64,000 nucleotides of DNA from Actinomycetota bacterium (GTDB taxonomy: Bacteria > Actinomycetota > Actinomycetes > Propionibacteriales > Propionibacteriaceae): NCBI GenBank assembly GCA_020161015.1, contig JAIUOT010000063.1:49392-113391 (forward strand), written 5' to 3'. A program made the position numbers and the translations under genes. The notes beneath the pieces are model-generated. The model saw only the letters and a program-made list of their open reading frames with translations, was not told the origin of the DNA and searched no databases. Positions 43,685 through 52,492 of this stretch are shown here, in pieces (positions within the stretch are counted from its first letter, which is position 1; every line of letters begins with the position of its first letter).

Positions 43685-44545
43685 TCAGGCCAGGTAGCCC
43701 CAGGCCTGAGCGATGCCGGTGAGACTCTCCGGGACGTCCTCCGGGGCGGGGAGGTCCGCCGCGCGCTGGATACGACCCGAGCGGATGCGGTCGCTCCAGT
43801 CGCCGATGCCGGCCTCGAACCGTCCGTGGTCAGCCCGGCCGTAGTCGACCATCGCCGGCTCCCATTCGACCCCGAGGAAGTCGCACAGGCGCCGCGTCTG
43901 GGTGGCGGGATCGGCCGTCAGGTCCTCGTAGCGCACCGTGATGCCCGAGTGCCGGCGCCGCGCCCGCTCGAGGTGCTCCATGTAGGCGAGGGTGTGCTCC
44001 ACGGCCCGCTCCATCGGCCGCCCCGCGGGGTCGGCGGCGTGCCACGACCTGGCGATCATCAGCGGGTGGCGGATCAGGAAGATGAACCGGGCCGCTGGCC
44101 AGGCCGTGTGCAGCCGGTCGGCGACGAACACGTTGCTCGGGGTCTTCTCGACCAGCACCCGCTTGCCGGAGCGTTGGAGGCTGCGGTGCAGCAGCCGGTC
44201 CCACAGCAGGTGGTCGACGTCGGACAGGGTCAGGCCGTCCGCCTCCAGGGCCTGGCGCGACGGCGGCGTCCGCGCCACGACGGTGAGACGGCGGAAGTGG
44301 GTCTCGTGCGGGGAGTGCACCTGGCTGTGCGAGTTGAGGACGGCGCGGAGCAGCGTCGAGCCGGAACGCACGGAGGAGAGCAGGAACACCGGCTCGGGGA
44401 CGAGCCGGTCCTGCGGGTCGAGCGGCGGACGGGCGCGCCCGCGCGGCAGGGTGTCGACGTGGGACCCGTCCCTCACGACGCGGTAGCCCGTCCACCGGGC
44501 GAGGGCGTCGCTCGCCGACGTCCGCCAGGGTGTGCTCGAGGCCAT
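43685..44545 (-). CDS. Sulfotransferase family protein
   Basis: The 286-aa protein has the PAPS 5'-phosphosulfate loop FLLSSVRSGSTLLRAVLNSH (residues ~55-74) and the 3'-phosphate loop FIFLIRHPLMIARSWH (~154-169), with VEKTPSNVFVADR between. It should transfer sulfate from PAPS to a hydroxyl of a small molecule, lipid or glycan. Acceptor is not predictable. The ATG start is leaderless: TAGCGT lies 6 nt upstream on the minus strand. The partner gene punA operon is convergent. A 48-bp inverted repeat unit lies about 150 bp upstream. Confidence 0.88.
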   Translation of the reverse strand: MASSTPWRTSASDALARWTGYRVVRDGSHVDTLPRGRARPPLDPQDRLVPEPVFLLSSVRSGSTLLRAVLNSHSQVHSPHETHFRRLTVVARTPPSRQALEADGLTLSDVDHLLWDRLLHRSLQRSGKRVLVEKTPSNVFVADRLHTAWPAARFIFLIRHPLMIARSWHAADPAGRPMERAVEHTLAYMEHLERARRRHSGITVRYEDLTADPATQTRRLCDFLGVEWEPAMVDYGRADHGRFEAGIGDWSDRIRSGRIQRAADLPAPEDVPESLTGIAQAWGYLA

Positions 44546-44902
44546 GCCGCGACGCTAGGCGCTCCCCCCGAACGCCCGGTGTCCGGACGGAGTCCTCCCG
44601 GTGACCGCAACATGACCCCCCGTCGGCTGCACCGCCCCGCCCGCCTCTCATCCCCGCATCCGCCCCGCGTTCCCGGCCCGCCGCCGCCCCTCCCCCGCAA
44701 TGTGGACCGAAACCCTCGTTGAGGGCGGTTTCGGTCCACTTTGCGAAGGGGAGGGGGAAGGCAAGCGGGGCGAGTGAGCGCGAGAGCGAAGCAGCGAAGC
44801 CAGAGAGATGCCATCGAGGCGGGTTGTCCACAGGCGAGGGCGCCGTCCACAGGTGGCGCGACCGGCGACGCCGCGGCGTCCGTTCGTGCGGAAGATGAGG
44901 GC
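44546..44902. other. Divergent gap upstream of DUF559 gene with ITR and TTGTCCACAGGC tract
   Basis: The 357-bp gap holds the sulfotransferase leaderless promoter, a C/G-rich stretch around 44620-44695, repeat copy A (44696-44743) and, downstream, two TCCACAGG boxes at 44825-44860 (GTTGTCCACAGGC and CGTCCACAGGTGG, 25 bp apart). No gene is supported. Confidence 0.55.
44696..44743. repeat. 48-bp palindromic terminal repeat, copy A
   Basis: CGCAATGTGGACCGAAACC, a 12-nt core (CTCGTTGAGGGC) and GGTTTCGGTCCACTTTG. Arms of 13 bp (GTGGACCGAAACC and its complement) are perfect. Copy B at 45848 is the same sequence in reverse complement, including the asymmetric ends (CGCAAT outside, TTTG inside), with a different core. 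Confidence 0.88.
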
Positions 44903-45847
44903 GTGCACCCCAGACAGGACGTGAGCGGGCCGATGCGACAGCTTGCCGCGGCGCAGGCCGGACTGGTCAGCGCCGAGCAGGCCGGGCTCCTCGGCCTGGG
45001 TAACCAGGCTGCCAGACGGCTGGTCGCCCAGGGCCACTGGTCCGTGGCGTGCCACGGCGTCTACGACACCCGGCCGGGCGTGGAGAGCCCGGAGAAGCAG
45101 GCCTGGCTCGCCGTGCTGCGCGGCGGCGAGCCGTGCGCTCTCGGCGGCGACGCCGCGCTCCGCGTCCTCGGCCTCGAGCGCCCCGCCGGGATCCCGCTGG
45201 TCTGGGTGCCGGCGGACCGCAGGCCGCGCTCCTCGGTCGATGCCCTGATGCGGAGGGACACCATCGGGCGGCTCTCCCGACGACGCGGGCTGCTTCCCCG
45301 GATCAGCGCTGAGGACGCGGTGATCGACGTCGCCGAGCACCTCCACCCCGAGGCGGCGGTGGCCCTCTTCTCCGACGCGGTGCGGCGGCGCATCGTGAGC
45401 CTGGACAGCCTCCGGGTGACCGTCGGGGCCCGCGCCCGCGTGCGCGAACGGCGGATGCTGCTCGCGCTCCTGGGCGACCTGTCCGGCATCGAGAGCACCC
45501 TCGAGTACGCCTACCGCAGGGACGTCGAGCGTGCCCACGGGCTGCCCAGGGCACGCCGGCAGGTGCAGGTCAGCAGGGGCTCACGCAGCGATGCGCTGTA
45601 CGAGGAGTACGGCCTGCTCGTGGAACTCGACGGCCGCGCCGGCCACGTGGACGCGGAGTCCGCGTTCCGCGACCTCTCCCGGGACAACCGGCATGCGGAA
45701 CTGAGCCTGGTGACCCTGCGCTACGGCAGCAGGGACGTGCGCGGCCGGCCCTGCGAGGTCGCCCGCCAGGTGGCCGGCGTCCTGCGTATCCACGGCTGGC
45801 CCGGCGACATCACCCCCTGCCCACGCTGCGCTCACGGGCTCCAATGA
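44903..45847 (+). CDS. AbiEi-N-terminal/DUF559-like protein
   Basis: The protein (about 314 aa) begins with a helical region QLAAAQAGLVSAEQAGLLGL and AARRLVAQGHWSVACHGVYD (residues ~23-64), the winged-helix N-terminus of AbiEi-type antitoxins. It ends with a PD-(D/E)XK-like DUF559 stretch EEYGLLVELDGRAGHVDAES (residues ~236-255) then DLSRDNRHAELSLVTLRYGS. The Vsr-like ELDG and D/RDN residues are retained. The family is common in actinobacteria, with unknown biological role. No toxin partner gene is adjacent. The GTG start has GAGG at 4 nt. The gene is bracketed by two inverted 48-bp palindromes. Confidence 0.72.
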   Translation: MHPRQDVSGPMRQLAAAQAGLVSAEQAGLLGLGNQAARRLVAQGHWSVACHGVYDTRPGVESPEKQAWLAVLRGGEPCALGGDAALRVLGLERPAGIPLVWVPADRRPRSSVDALMRRDTIGRLSRRRGLLPRISAEDAVIDVAEHLHPEAAVALFSDAVRRRIVSLDSLRVTVGARARVRERRMLLALLGDLSGIESTLEYAYRRDVERAHGLPRARRQVQVSRGSRSDALYEEYGLLVELDGRAGHVDAESAFRDLSRDNRHAELSLVTLRYGSRDVRGRPCEVARQVAGVLRIHGWPGDITPCPRCAHGLQ

Positions 45848-45895
45848 CAAAGTGGACCGAAACCGCCGAGATCGGCGGTTTCGGTCCACATTGCG
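45848..45895. repeat. 48-bp palindromic terminal repeat, copy B
   Basis: CAAAGTGGACCGAAACC, core GCCGAGATCGGC, then GGTTTCGGTCCACATTGCG. It starts on the base after the DUF559 stop codon region and ends 5 bp before the metG stop. The arms pair over 18 bp (45852-45869 with 45872-45889), so this copy can also act as a terminator between the convergent genes. Confidence 0.88.
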
Positions 45896-45900
45896 AGTGG

Positions 45901-47685
45901 TCAGGCGATGGGGGCCCAGTCGGGGCCGGTCTCGCCGAGGGTGTCGTCGAGCTTGGCGAACAGCGGGGACGGCTTCGACAGCGGCGTCCCCACCGCGATC
46001 GGGCGCGACTCCCAGGTCGCCAGCTGGGCGGTGTAGTCGCCGGTCAGCACCGGGTACTCGGGGCCGTCGCCCTCGCGGACGAGCCGCAACTCGGGCTGCG
46101 CGGCCCAGACCCCCTGGCCGCCGAGCGCCTCGAACACCTTCTGCGCCGCGTGCGGCAGCAGCGGCGTGAGCAGGGTGTTGCAGTCCTGCACCACCTGGAG
46201 CGCGACGTGCAGGACGGTGTCGCGCCGCACCGGGTCGTCCTTCAGCTTCCACGGCTCGGAGTCGGAGATGTACTTGTTGGCCAGGCCGACCACCCGCATC
46301 GCCTCGGCGGTGGCCTGCTTGAACTTGCAGCGCCCCCACAGGTCGCCGACGACGTCGTACGCCGCCCTGGCCGCGTCCAGCAGCTCGCGGTCGGCGTCGG
46401 TGAGCTCTCCGGCCGCCGGGATCGCCCCGACGTTCTTGTGCGCCATCGAGATCGAGCGGTTCACCAGGTTGCCCCACTCGTTCGCCAGCTCGTAGTTGTT
46501 GCGCCGGACGAACTCCTCCCAGGTGAAGTCGGTGTCCTGGTTCTCCGGGCCTGCGACGGCGATGAAGTAGCGCAGCGGGTCGGGCCCGAACGCGGCCAGG
46601 AAGTCGCGGACGTAGATCACGTGGCCGCGCGAGGACGCCAGCTTCGAGCCCGACATCGTCAGGTACTCCGAGGAGACCACCTCGGTCGGCAGGTTCAGCG
46701 GCGAGTACGCCGAGCCGTGCCCGCCCTTGTCCCCCTGCCCGTTCGCGCCGAGCAGGATCGCCGGCCAGATCACCGAGTGGAAGGTGATGTTGTCCTTGCC
46801 CATGAAGTAGTACGAGCGCGCGTCCTCGGCCTGCCACCACAGCTTCCAGGCGTCCGGGTCGCCGGAGCGGCGCGCCCACTCCACGGCGGCCGACAGGTAG
46901 CCGATGACCGCGTCGAACCACACGTAGATGCGCTTCATCGACGCGTCCTCCCAGCCCTCCAGCGGGATGGGGACGCCCCAGTCGAGGTCGCGGGTGATGG
47001 CCCGCGGACGCAGCTCCTTGAGCAGGTTGAGGCTGAACTTCATGACGTTGGGACGCCAGTCGGTGCGGGTGGCGAGCCACTCCCCCAGCGCCCCGGCCAG
47101 GGCCGGCAGGTCGAGGAAGAAGTGCTCGGTCTCGATGAACTCGGGCACCTCGCCGTTGATCCGCGAGCGCGGGTTGATCAGGTCGATCGGGTCGAGCTGG
47201 CGGCCGCAGTTGTCGCACTGGTCGCCGCGGGCGCCGTCGTAGCCACAGTGCGGGCAGGTGCCCTCGATGTAGCGGTCGGGCAGCGTCCGTCCGGTGGACG
47301 GCGAGATGGCGCCCTGCTGCACCTCGGCCACGACGTAGCCGTTGTCGTGCAGCGTGCGGAACAGCTCCTGGACGACCTCGCGGTGGTTCAGCGTTGTGGT
47401 GCGGGTGTAGAGGTCGTAGGAGCAGCCCAGCGCCTGGAGGTCCTCGGCGATGATGCGGTGGTACTTGTCGGCCGTCTGCTGCGGGGTGAGCCCCTCCTTG
47501 TCGGCCTGCACCTGGATGGCCGTGCCGTGCTCGTCGGTGCCGCTGACCATCAGCACGTCGTTGCCGGCCATTCGCTGGTAGCGGGAGAACACGTCGGAGG
47601 GCACTCCGAAGCCGGACACGTGGCCGATGTGCCGCGGGCCGTTGGCGTACGGCCAGGCGACGGCGGCGAGGATGCGGGAACTCAC
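45901..47685 (-). CDS. metG: Methionyl-tRNA synthetase
   Basis: The 594-aa class Ia synthetase has the HIGH motif in [16 protein letters not shown] (residues ~10-25), a zinc knuckle [18 protein letters not shown] (~140-157), and the KMSKS-equivalent [12 protein letters not shown] (~340), the actinobacterial variant. The anticodon-binding domain follows. The C-terminal tRNA-binding (EMAP-like) extension is absent, leaving a shorter form. It charges tRNA-Met with methionine. The GTG start has TAGGAT 8 nt upstream on the minus strand (leaderless). It diverges from the Pit transporter. Confidence 0.96.
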   Translation of the reverse strand: MSSRILAAVAWPYANGPRHIGHVSGFGVPSDVFSRYQRMAGNDVLMVSGTDEHGTAIQVQADKEGLTPQQTADKYHRIIAEDLQALGCSYDLYTRTTTLNHREVVQELFRTLHDNGYVVAEVQQGAISPSTGRTLPDRYIEGTCPHCGYDGARGDQCDNCGRQLDPIDLINPRSRINGEVPEFIETEHFFLDLPALAGALGEWLATRTDWRPNVMKFSLNLLKELRPRAITRDLDWGVPIPLEGWEDASMKRIYVWFDAVIGYLSAAVEWARRSGDPDAWKLWWQAEDARSYYFMGKDNITFHSVIWPAILLGANGQGDKGGHGSAYSPLNLPTEVVSSEYLTMSGSKLASSRGHVIYVRDFLAAFGPDPLRYFIAVAGPENQDTDFTWEEFVRRNNYELANEWGNLVNRSISMAHKNVGAIPAAGELTDADRELLDAARAAYDVVGDLWGRCKFKQATAEAMRVVGLANKYISDSEPWKLKDDPVRRDTVLHVALQVVQDCNTLLTPLLPHAAQKVFEALGGQGVWAAQPELRLVREGDGPEYPVLTGDYTAQLATWESRPIAVGTPLSKPSPLFAKLDDTLGETGPDWAPIA

Positions 47686-47844
47686 GAAGGGTCATCCTAT
47701 GCGCTCCGCGCCCACGGCACGGACGCCCGTCCGGCCCGCCCGGGAGCGCTCCCGTCGCCACCGGGCCCGACGCCGGGACCCCGGCCCGCCGGGCCATTGC
47801 GCCGGGCTGGGCGACTTTCACGATCGGGGTCCCTTACCCCTACC
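47686..47844. other. metG/pit divergent promoter region
   Basis: The 159 bp contain TAGGAT (minus strand, 47699-47694) for metG and TACCAT (plus strand, 47841-47846) for pit. The middle is a GC-rich stretch without T-tracts or a recognisable operator. I saw no methionine riboswitch or T-box. Confidence 0.5.
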
Positions 47845-49080
47845 ATGTTGAATGTGACCCCCGAGTTCATACTCTTGGCGCTCGTCGTTATCACGGCGTT
47901 GGCCTTCGATTTCACTAACGGGTTCCATGACACAGCGAACGCGATGGCCACTTCGATCGCGACGAAGGCGTTGACCCCGAAGGCGGCGGTGACCCTTTCC
48001 GCGATCCTCAACCTCGTCGGTGCCTTCCTGTCCGTCGAGGTCGCGATCACCGTGACGAACGCCGTGATCCGCATCCAGAACCCGGACGGGACCCCGAAGC
48101 CCGAGCTCACGGCCGACAGCGGCCACGCGCTCCTTCTGATCCTCATGGCCGGCCTGGCCGGAGCGATCATCTGGAACATCCTGACGTGGCTGTGGGGCCT
48201 GCCCTCCAGCTCCTCGCATGCCCTGTTCGGCGGTCTGATCGGCGCCACCGTCGCCAGCATGGGCTGGGGTGGCGTCAAGTGGGTCGGTGAGGGCACCAAG
48301 CTCGATGGCGTCATCGGCAAGGTGGTACTGCCGGCTCTGCTGTCACCGGCCATCGCGCTCGTCGTCGCCATGGTGGGGACGGCACTCGTCTACCGGATCA
48401 CCCGCGATGTCGCCGAGCGCTACCAGGAGAACGGCTTCCGCTGGGGCCAGATCGGCACGGCATCCCTGGTGTCGCTCGCCCACGGCACGAACGATGCCCA
48501 GAAGACCATGGGCGTGATCACCCTCGCGTTGATCGCTTCGGGCAACTGGACGCAGACGCACGACGTCCCGTTCTGGGTGAAGGTGGCCTGCGCGCTGGCC
48601 ATCGCGACGGGCACCTACATCGGCGGATGGCGCATCATCCGCACGATGGGCAAGGGCCTGGTGGAGATCTCGCCGCCGCAGGGTATGGCAGCGGAGAGCT
48701 CCTCCGCCGCCGTCATCCTGGTGTCCAGCCAGCTCGGCTTCGCCCTGTCGACCACGCACGTCGCCACGGGGTCCATCCTCGGCACGGGCGTCGGCAGGAA
48801 GGGCGCAACCGTTCGGTGGCGCGTGGCGGGGCGCATGGGCCTGGCCTGGCTGACCACGCTGCCACTGGCCGGCCTCGTCGGCGCCGGAATGTGGTGGATC
48901 GGGCACCTCATCGGAGGGTCGACCGGCGCCTTCATCGTCTTCGGCCTCATGTGTCTCGCCGCGCTCTACATGTGGTGGCATTCGCGCCATGACCGGGTCG
49001 GCCACCACAACGTCAACGATGAGTGGGTTGATGCGGAGAAGGCCCAGCAAGAGGTTCCCGTGTCCGGAGGGGTGCGCTGA
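47845..49080 (+). CDS. pit: Inorganic phosphate transporter, Pit family
   Basis: The protein (about 411 aa) has ten to eleven transmembrane helices and the two PiT signatures: FDFTNGFHDTANAMATSIAT (residues ~22-41) and LVSLAHGTNDAQKTMGVI (~212-229). It is a low-affinity phosphate (metal phosphate) symporter. The ATG at 47845 lies inside a TACCAT -10 box. The GTG at 47854 is 7 nt after that box and may be the real leaderless start. Its base composition is less GC-rich in its first 200 bases than its neighbours, so it may be acquired. A small membrane protein gene follows, overlapping the stop. Confidence 0.92.
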   Translation: MLNVTPEFILLALVVITALAFDFTNGFHDTANAMATSIATKALTPKAAVTLSAILNLVGAFLSVEVAITVTNAVIRIQNPDGTPKPELTADSGHALLLILMAGLAGAIIWNILTWLWGLPSSSSHALFGGLIGATVASMGWGGVKWVGEGTKLDGVIGKVVLPALLSPAIALVVAMVGTALVYRITRDVAERYQENGFRWGQIGTASLVSLAHGTNDAQKTMGVITLALIASGNWTQTHDVPFWVKVACALAIATGTYIGGWRIIRTMGKGLVEISPPQGMAAESSSAAVILVSSQLGFALSTTHVATGSILGTGVGRKGATVRWRVAGRMGLAWLTTLPLAGLVGAGMWWIGHLIGGSTGAFIVFGLMCLAALYMWWHSRHDRVGHHNVNDEWVDAEKAQQEVPVSGGVR

Positions 49081-49391
49081 TGGACCAGTTGCTGGCCGCG
49101 CTCGATGGCGCATGGAGGGTCCTGCTCGCGGGGCTGCTGCTCGGCGCAGGATTGCCTGCGATGTTCGCCTTCGGCGTCCGTGCGCTCGCCTGGGGCACCG
49201 GTGGCGACGCAGAGATCCACGCGGACGGGGTGCTGCCGAAGGCCCACCTCGGCGGACGCATCGTCGCCTACACGATGTTCAGCCTCGTGGTGCTGGCCGT
49301 GCTCATCGGCGTCGGCTACATCACCGCGCACGGGCTGGGCTACTCGATCACCTTCAACGGGATCATCCCGGTCATCACGGCAAAGCACTGA
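49080..49391 (+). CDS. Small membrane protein co-transcribed with pit
   Basis: The 103-aa protein has two transmembrane helices (WRVLLAGLLLGAGLPAMFAF, residues ~12-31, and IVAYTMFSLVVLAVLIGVGY, ~61-80). Its ATG overlaps the pit stop (TGATG), so it is translationally coupled. Small genes of this kind commonly follow Pit transporters in actinobacteria, but function is unknown. It overlaps the 3' end of the convergent polysialyltransferase-like gene by 17 bp. Confidence 0.75.
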   Translation: MDQLLAALDGAWRVLLAGLLLGAGLPAMFAFGVRALAWGTGGDAEIHADGVLPKAHLGGRIVAYTMFSLVVLAVLIGVGYITAHGLGYSITFNGIIPVITAKH

Positions 49392-50400
49392 GCGCGACGG
49401 GGCCGACGCCCGACGACGCCGCCTGCATGTCCTGCGACACCCGCTCGAGGAACCGTCGCGCCCTCGCCCCGACCTGCTCGCGGATCATCGTCTCCGGCAG
49501 CGGCTGGACGGCGATCCGGCAGCCCGCCCCGGCGAGCACCAGCGGCAGGGTGTAGCCGACGGAGGACGGGAAGCTGGCCAGCTGCTCGGCCACCGGGCCG
49601 CGCCGCAGCTCGATCTCCAGCGGCACCCGCGGACGCACGATCCGCAGGCCGGTGCGCCGCGACAGCTCCTGCAGCTTCTCCGGCGCCTCGCGCCGGTGGG
49701 CGAAGTACCGTCCGGCCGCCCCCCTGCGCTCGGCGAGCGCCTCGACTGCCTCGAGGTACGCGGCGGGCTCGACCACCCCGGTCTCGACGAGCGACGAGCC
49801 GACGACGTCCACCCCGCGCAGCACCCTCGGTGGCCCGAAGCGGCGCCGCGTCCAGTCGTAGCCGTGGTGCTGCACCCGGCTGCCGGGCAGCGAGGTGACG
49901 CTCATCACGGTGAACAGGCTCAGCCGGGTGCGGGTGAGGAAGCGCCGGGCGTGCGCGGCGAGCGGACGCCGGGCGAGCGCGAGGCCCGCGTGCCAGCGCT
50001 GGAGCGGCTCCCCGTGGGTGAACTGCGCGGCGAACTCGAGCGTGGCGGTGCCGTCGTCGACGACCACGGCGTCCGCGGCCCGGCTGAACGGCAGCAGGGC
50101 CTGGACCATCCCGGAGAACGGGTCGCCGATCACCAGGCGGCGTGCCGAGGCGACCACCGGACGCAGCGCGCCCACCGTCCGCACCCCGGCGAGGCCGCCC
50201 TCCCGCGGTGCGTGCCAGGTCACCGCGATGCCCTCCTCGTCCGCGAAGTCGTTGAGCGCCCGCAACTGGGCGACGCTCGCCGGATCGGCGGGAGCCAGGA
50301 CGGCGACCCGCGTGCGGTCGGCCACCTGCTCGGCGTGGGCCCACTCCAGGACGTGGAGGAACTGTGCCGGGCTCTCGACGAGGGCGAGCGTCTCGGTCAT
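49375..50400 (-). CDS. Polysialyltransferase-like glycosyltransferase
   Basis: The 341-aa protein begins LALVESPAQFLHVLEWAHAE and has VVVDDGTATLEFAAQF near residue 114, with a C-terminal Arg/Ala-rich domain ending SALP. The SPxQ start and DDG signature resemble the alpha-2,8-polysialyltransferase/LPS sialyltransferase-like group. It is last in an operon with NeuB and a NeuA fusion, so it likely transfers a CMP-activated nonulosonic acid to a surface glycan. The identification is by pattern and context only. The ATG overlaps the neuB stop by 4 bp. Confidence 0.65.
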   Translation of the reverse strand: MTETLALVESPAQFLHVLEWAHAEQVADRTRVAVLAPADPASVAQLRALNDFADEEGIAVTWHAPREGGLAGVRTVGALRPVVASARRLVIGDPFSGMVQALLPFSRAADAVVVDDGTATLEFAAQFTHGEPLQRWHAGLALARRPLAAHARRFLTRTRLSLFTVMSVTSLPGSRVQHHGYDWTRRRFGPPRVLRGVDVVGSSLVETGVVEPAAYLEAVEALAERRGAAGRYFAHRREAPEKLQELSRRTGLRIVRPRVPLEIELRRGPVAEQLASFPSSVGYTLPLVLAGAGCRIAVQPLPETMIREQVGARARRFLERVSQDMQAASSGVGPVALSALP

Positions 50401-51332
50401 GCCACCCGCTCCGGCCCGAACCGGGCCGCCTCCGCCTCCGCCACCACGCCCGACACCCGGCGCAGCTTCGCCATCGCGCTGCGCTCCCCGTCGTACACCT
50501 GCTTGACGCCGTCGCCCAGGGCCGACTCGATCACGCGGATGTCGCGCACGAGGCGGCGCATGCCCTCCGGCTCGACGGACGCGGACTGGTCCGAGCCCCA
50601 CATCGCCCGGTCGAGGGTGATGTGGCGCTCGACCATCACCGCACCCAGCGCGACGGCGCACAGCGTGGTCTGGAGGCCGACCTCGTGCCCGGAGTAGCCG
50701 ATCGGCACGTTCGGGTACTCGGCCTCCAGCGTCTTGATCATCCGCAGGTTCAGCTGCTCCGGCGGCGCCGGGTAGGTGCTGGTGGCGTGCAGCATCACGA
50801 TGTTGTCGCTGCCGAGCACCTCGACGGCGTGCCGGATCTGCGCCGGCGTCGACATCCCGGTGGACAGGATGATCGTCCGGCCCGTGGCCCGCAGCGCGCG
50901 CAGCAGCACGTCGTCGGTGAGGCTGGCGGAGGCCACCTTGTAGGTGGACGGGCTGAAGGCGCCGAGGAAGTCGACGCTCTCCACGTCCCACGGGGAGGCG
51001 AACCAGTCGATGCCGATCTCGCGGCAGTAGTCGTCGATCTGGCGGTAGTCCTCCGCCCCGAACTCCACGCGGTGGCGGTAGTCGATGTAGGTCATGCGGC
51101 CCCACGGGGTGTCGCGCTCGACCTCCCACTGGTCGCGGGGGGTGCACACCTCGGGCGTGCGCTTCTGGAACTTGACGGCGTCCATGCCGGCGGCCTTGGC
51201 CGCGTCGATCAGCGCCATCGCGGTGCGCAGGTCACCGTTGTGGTTGATGCCGATCTCGCCGATCACGTAGACGGGCTGGCCGGGTCCGACGAGCCGGTCG
51301 CCGATGCGGCGGAGCCTGGGACTGATGTTCAC
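50397..51332 (-). CDS. neuB: N-acetylneuraminate synthase (NeuB), SAF domain missing
   Basis: The 311-aa TIM-barrel synthase condenses N-acetylmannosamine (or an analogue) with phosphoenolpyruvate to make sialic or a related nonulosonic acid. Motifs are GEIGINHNGDLRTAM (residues ~25-39), WFASPWDVESVDFL (~108-121), ILSTGMSTPAQI (~154), LHATSTYPAPPEQLNLRM (~181-198) and VERHITLDRAMWGSDQSASV (~239-258). Normal NeuB proteins continue with a SAF/antifreeze domain that shields the partner active site. Here the protein ends after residue 311 and the domain is absent. GAGGAGG precedes the GTG start, which overlaps the neuA stop. Confidence 0.9.
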   Translation of the reverse strand: MNISPRLRRIGDRLVGPGQPVYVIGEIGINHNGDLRTAMALIDAAKAAGMDAVKFQKRTPEVCTPRDQWEVERDTPWGRMTYIDYRHRVEFGAEDYRQIDDYCREIGIDWFASPWDVESVDFLGAFSPSTYKVASASLTDDVLLRALRATGRTIILSTGMSTPAQIRHAVEVLGSDNIVMLHATSTYPAPPEQLNLRMIKTLEAEYPNVPIGYSGHEVGLQTTLCAVALGAVMVERHITLDRAMWGSDQSASVEPEGMRRLVRDIRVIESALGDGVKQVYDGERSAMAKLRRVSGVVAEAEAARFGPERVA

Positions 51333-52492
51333 AGTTGGTCCTCCTCGAGGATCCACGAGGCGATCTCGCGGACGGCTCCGTGCCCTCCCGGCACGGAGGT
51401 GACGGCCCGGGCGGCTGCCCGGACCGGTGCCTGGGCGGACGCGACCGCCACGGGCCAGCCGACCTGCGCGAAGCACGGCAGGTCGTTCACGTCGTTGCCG
51501 AGGTAGAGGACGCGGCCGGGCGCGAGCCTCTTCTCGGACAGCCACAGGGCCAACTCCTCGCCCTTGGCGGGAATGCCCTGGCGGCACTCCACGCCGAGCT
51601 TCGCGGCCCGGGCCGACACCACCGGGTTCACCTCCGTGGAGAGGATCAGCACGGGGAGTCCGGCCCGGCGCATCGCGGCGACGCCCATACCGTCGCCGCG
51701 GTGCACCGCGACCCGCTCCGTGCCGTCCGCTCCCAGCCAGGCGCGGTCGTCGGTCTGGGTTCCGTCGAAGTCGAGCACGACCGCGTCGACCTCTCCCGGA
51801 CGCGGCCGGTGGCCGCCGTCCAGCAGCGGCGCGAGCGCACGCGCCCGCTCCAGGTCGGACGGTTCGTCGATCTCCAGCACCCGTTCGGGATCGGTGGGCA
51901 CCGCCACGGTGCGACCGAAGAAGCGGCGTCCCCGCTCGGCGAACCCGTCGGCCCGCATCGCGTACGCCGCGCCGGTCTCCAGCCACTCGGGCTCGCGGTC
52001 CTGGCGGCGCTGGCGCCCGCGGGAGTCGTGGTTCACCCCGTGCGCGTCAGCGGCGCCACGCCACACGAAGCCGTGGAAGGCGGCGGCGGTGAACGCCGTG
52101 TCGGCGCCCTCCTGGACGGCCGCCACGGCGGCGTCGAGGTCGGCAGCGGTCAGGAACGGGCTGGTGCACTGCACGAGCACGACCACCTCGAGGTCGTCGC
52201 GGTGCGACGCGTACAGGACGTCCACGGCGTGGGCGAGGGCCGACTCGCTGGAGGCGGTGTCACCGGACAGCTCGGCCGGGCGCCGGACGGCCAGCGCGCC
52301 GGCGGCCGTCGCGGCCGCCTCGATCGCCGGGTCGTCGGTGGACACCGCGACGGCGGTGATGCGCTCGGCGGCGAGGGCGGCCCGCACGGCCCGAACCACC
52401 AGCGGCACCCCGCCGACGCGGGCCAGGTTCTTGCCCGGGACGCCCTTGGAGCCGCCGCGCGCCGGGATGACGGCCAGCACGTCGCCGCTCAC
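51329..52492 (-). CDS. neuA: NeuA cytidylyltransferase fused to KdsC-like HAD phosphatase
   Basis: The 387-aa fusion starts with VLAVIPARGGSKGVPGKNLA (residues ~5-24), the CMP-nonulosonate synthetase motif, and includes VLVQCTSPFLTAADLD (~103-118). From about residue 235 a HAD phosphatase begins: VVLDFDGTQTDDRAW, LPVLILSTEVNPVVSARAAK and VLYLGNDVNDLPCFAQV. It would activate the acid with CTP and dephosphorylate the 9-phosphate intermediate. A fused NeuA-phosphatase matches the sialic-acid pathway through a 9-phosphate. NeuC is not encoded here. It overlaps neuB and the DUF6716 gene by 4 bp each. Confidence 0.9.
   Translation of the reverse strand: MSGDVLAVIPARGGSKGVPGKNLARVGGVPLVVRAVRAALAAERITAVAVSTDDPAIEAAATAAGALAVRRPAELSGDTASSESALAHAVDVLYASHRDDLEVVVLVQCTSPFLTAADLDAAVAAVQEGADTAFTAAAFHGFVWRGAADAHGVNHDSRGRQRRQDREPEWLETGAAYAMRADGFAERGRRFFGRTVAVPTDPERVLEIDEPSDLERARALAPLLDGGHRPRPGEVDAVVLDFDGTQTDDRAWLGADGTERVAVHRGDGMGVAAMRRAGLPVLILSTEVNPVVSARAAKLGVECRQGIPAKGEELALWLSEKRLAPGRVLYLGNDVNDLPCFAQVGWPVAVASAQAPVRAAARAVTSVPGGHGAVREIASWILEEDQL

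Noticed and set aside
43685..44545. Toxin gene partner for the AbiEi-like gene
   Set aside because: The neighbour is a sulfotransferase with intact PAPS motifs and an independent promoter, not a nucleotidyltransferase toxin.
44825..44860. DnaA-box cluster or replication origin from the TTGTCCACAGG motif
   Set aside because: Only two TCCACAGG boxes occur. There is no AT-rich unwinding region and no dnaA/dnaN neighbour. They more likely belong to the DUF559 unit.
45844..47844. 1078-codon plus-strand frame running into pit
   Set aside because: It is the antisense of metG, with no family match and low-complexity composition. Pit motifs begin only after 47845.
47686..47844. S-box or T-box leader for metG
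   Set aside because: The metG transcript appears leaderless and no box sequences or anti-terminator structure is visible.
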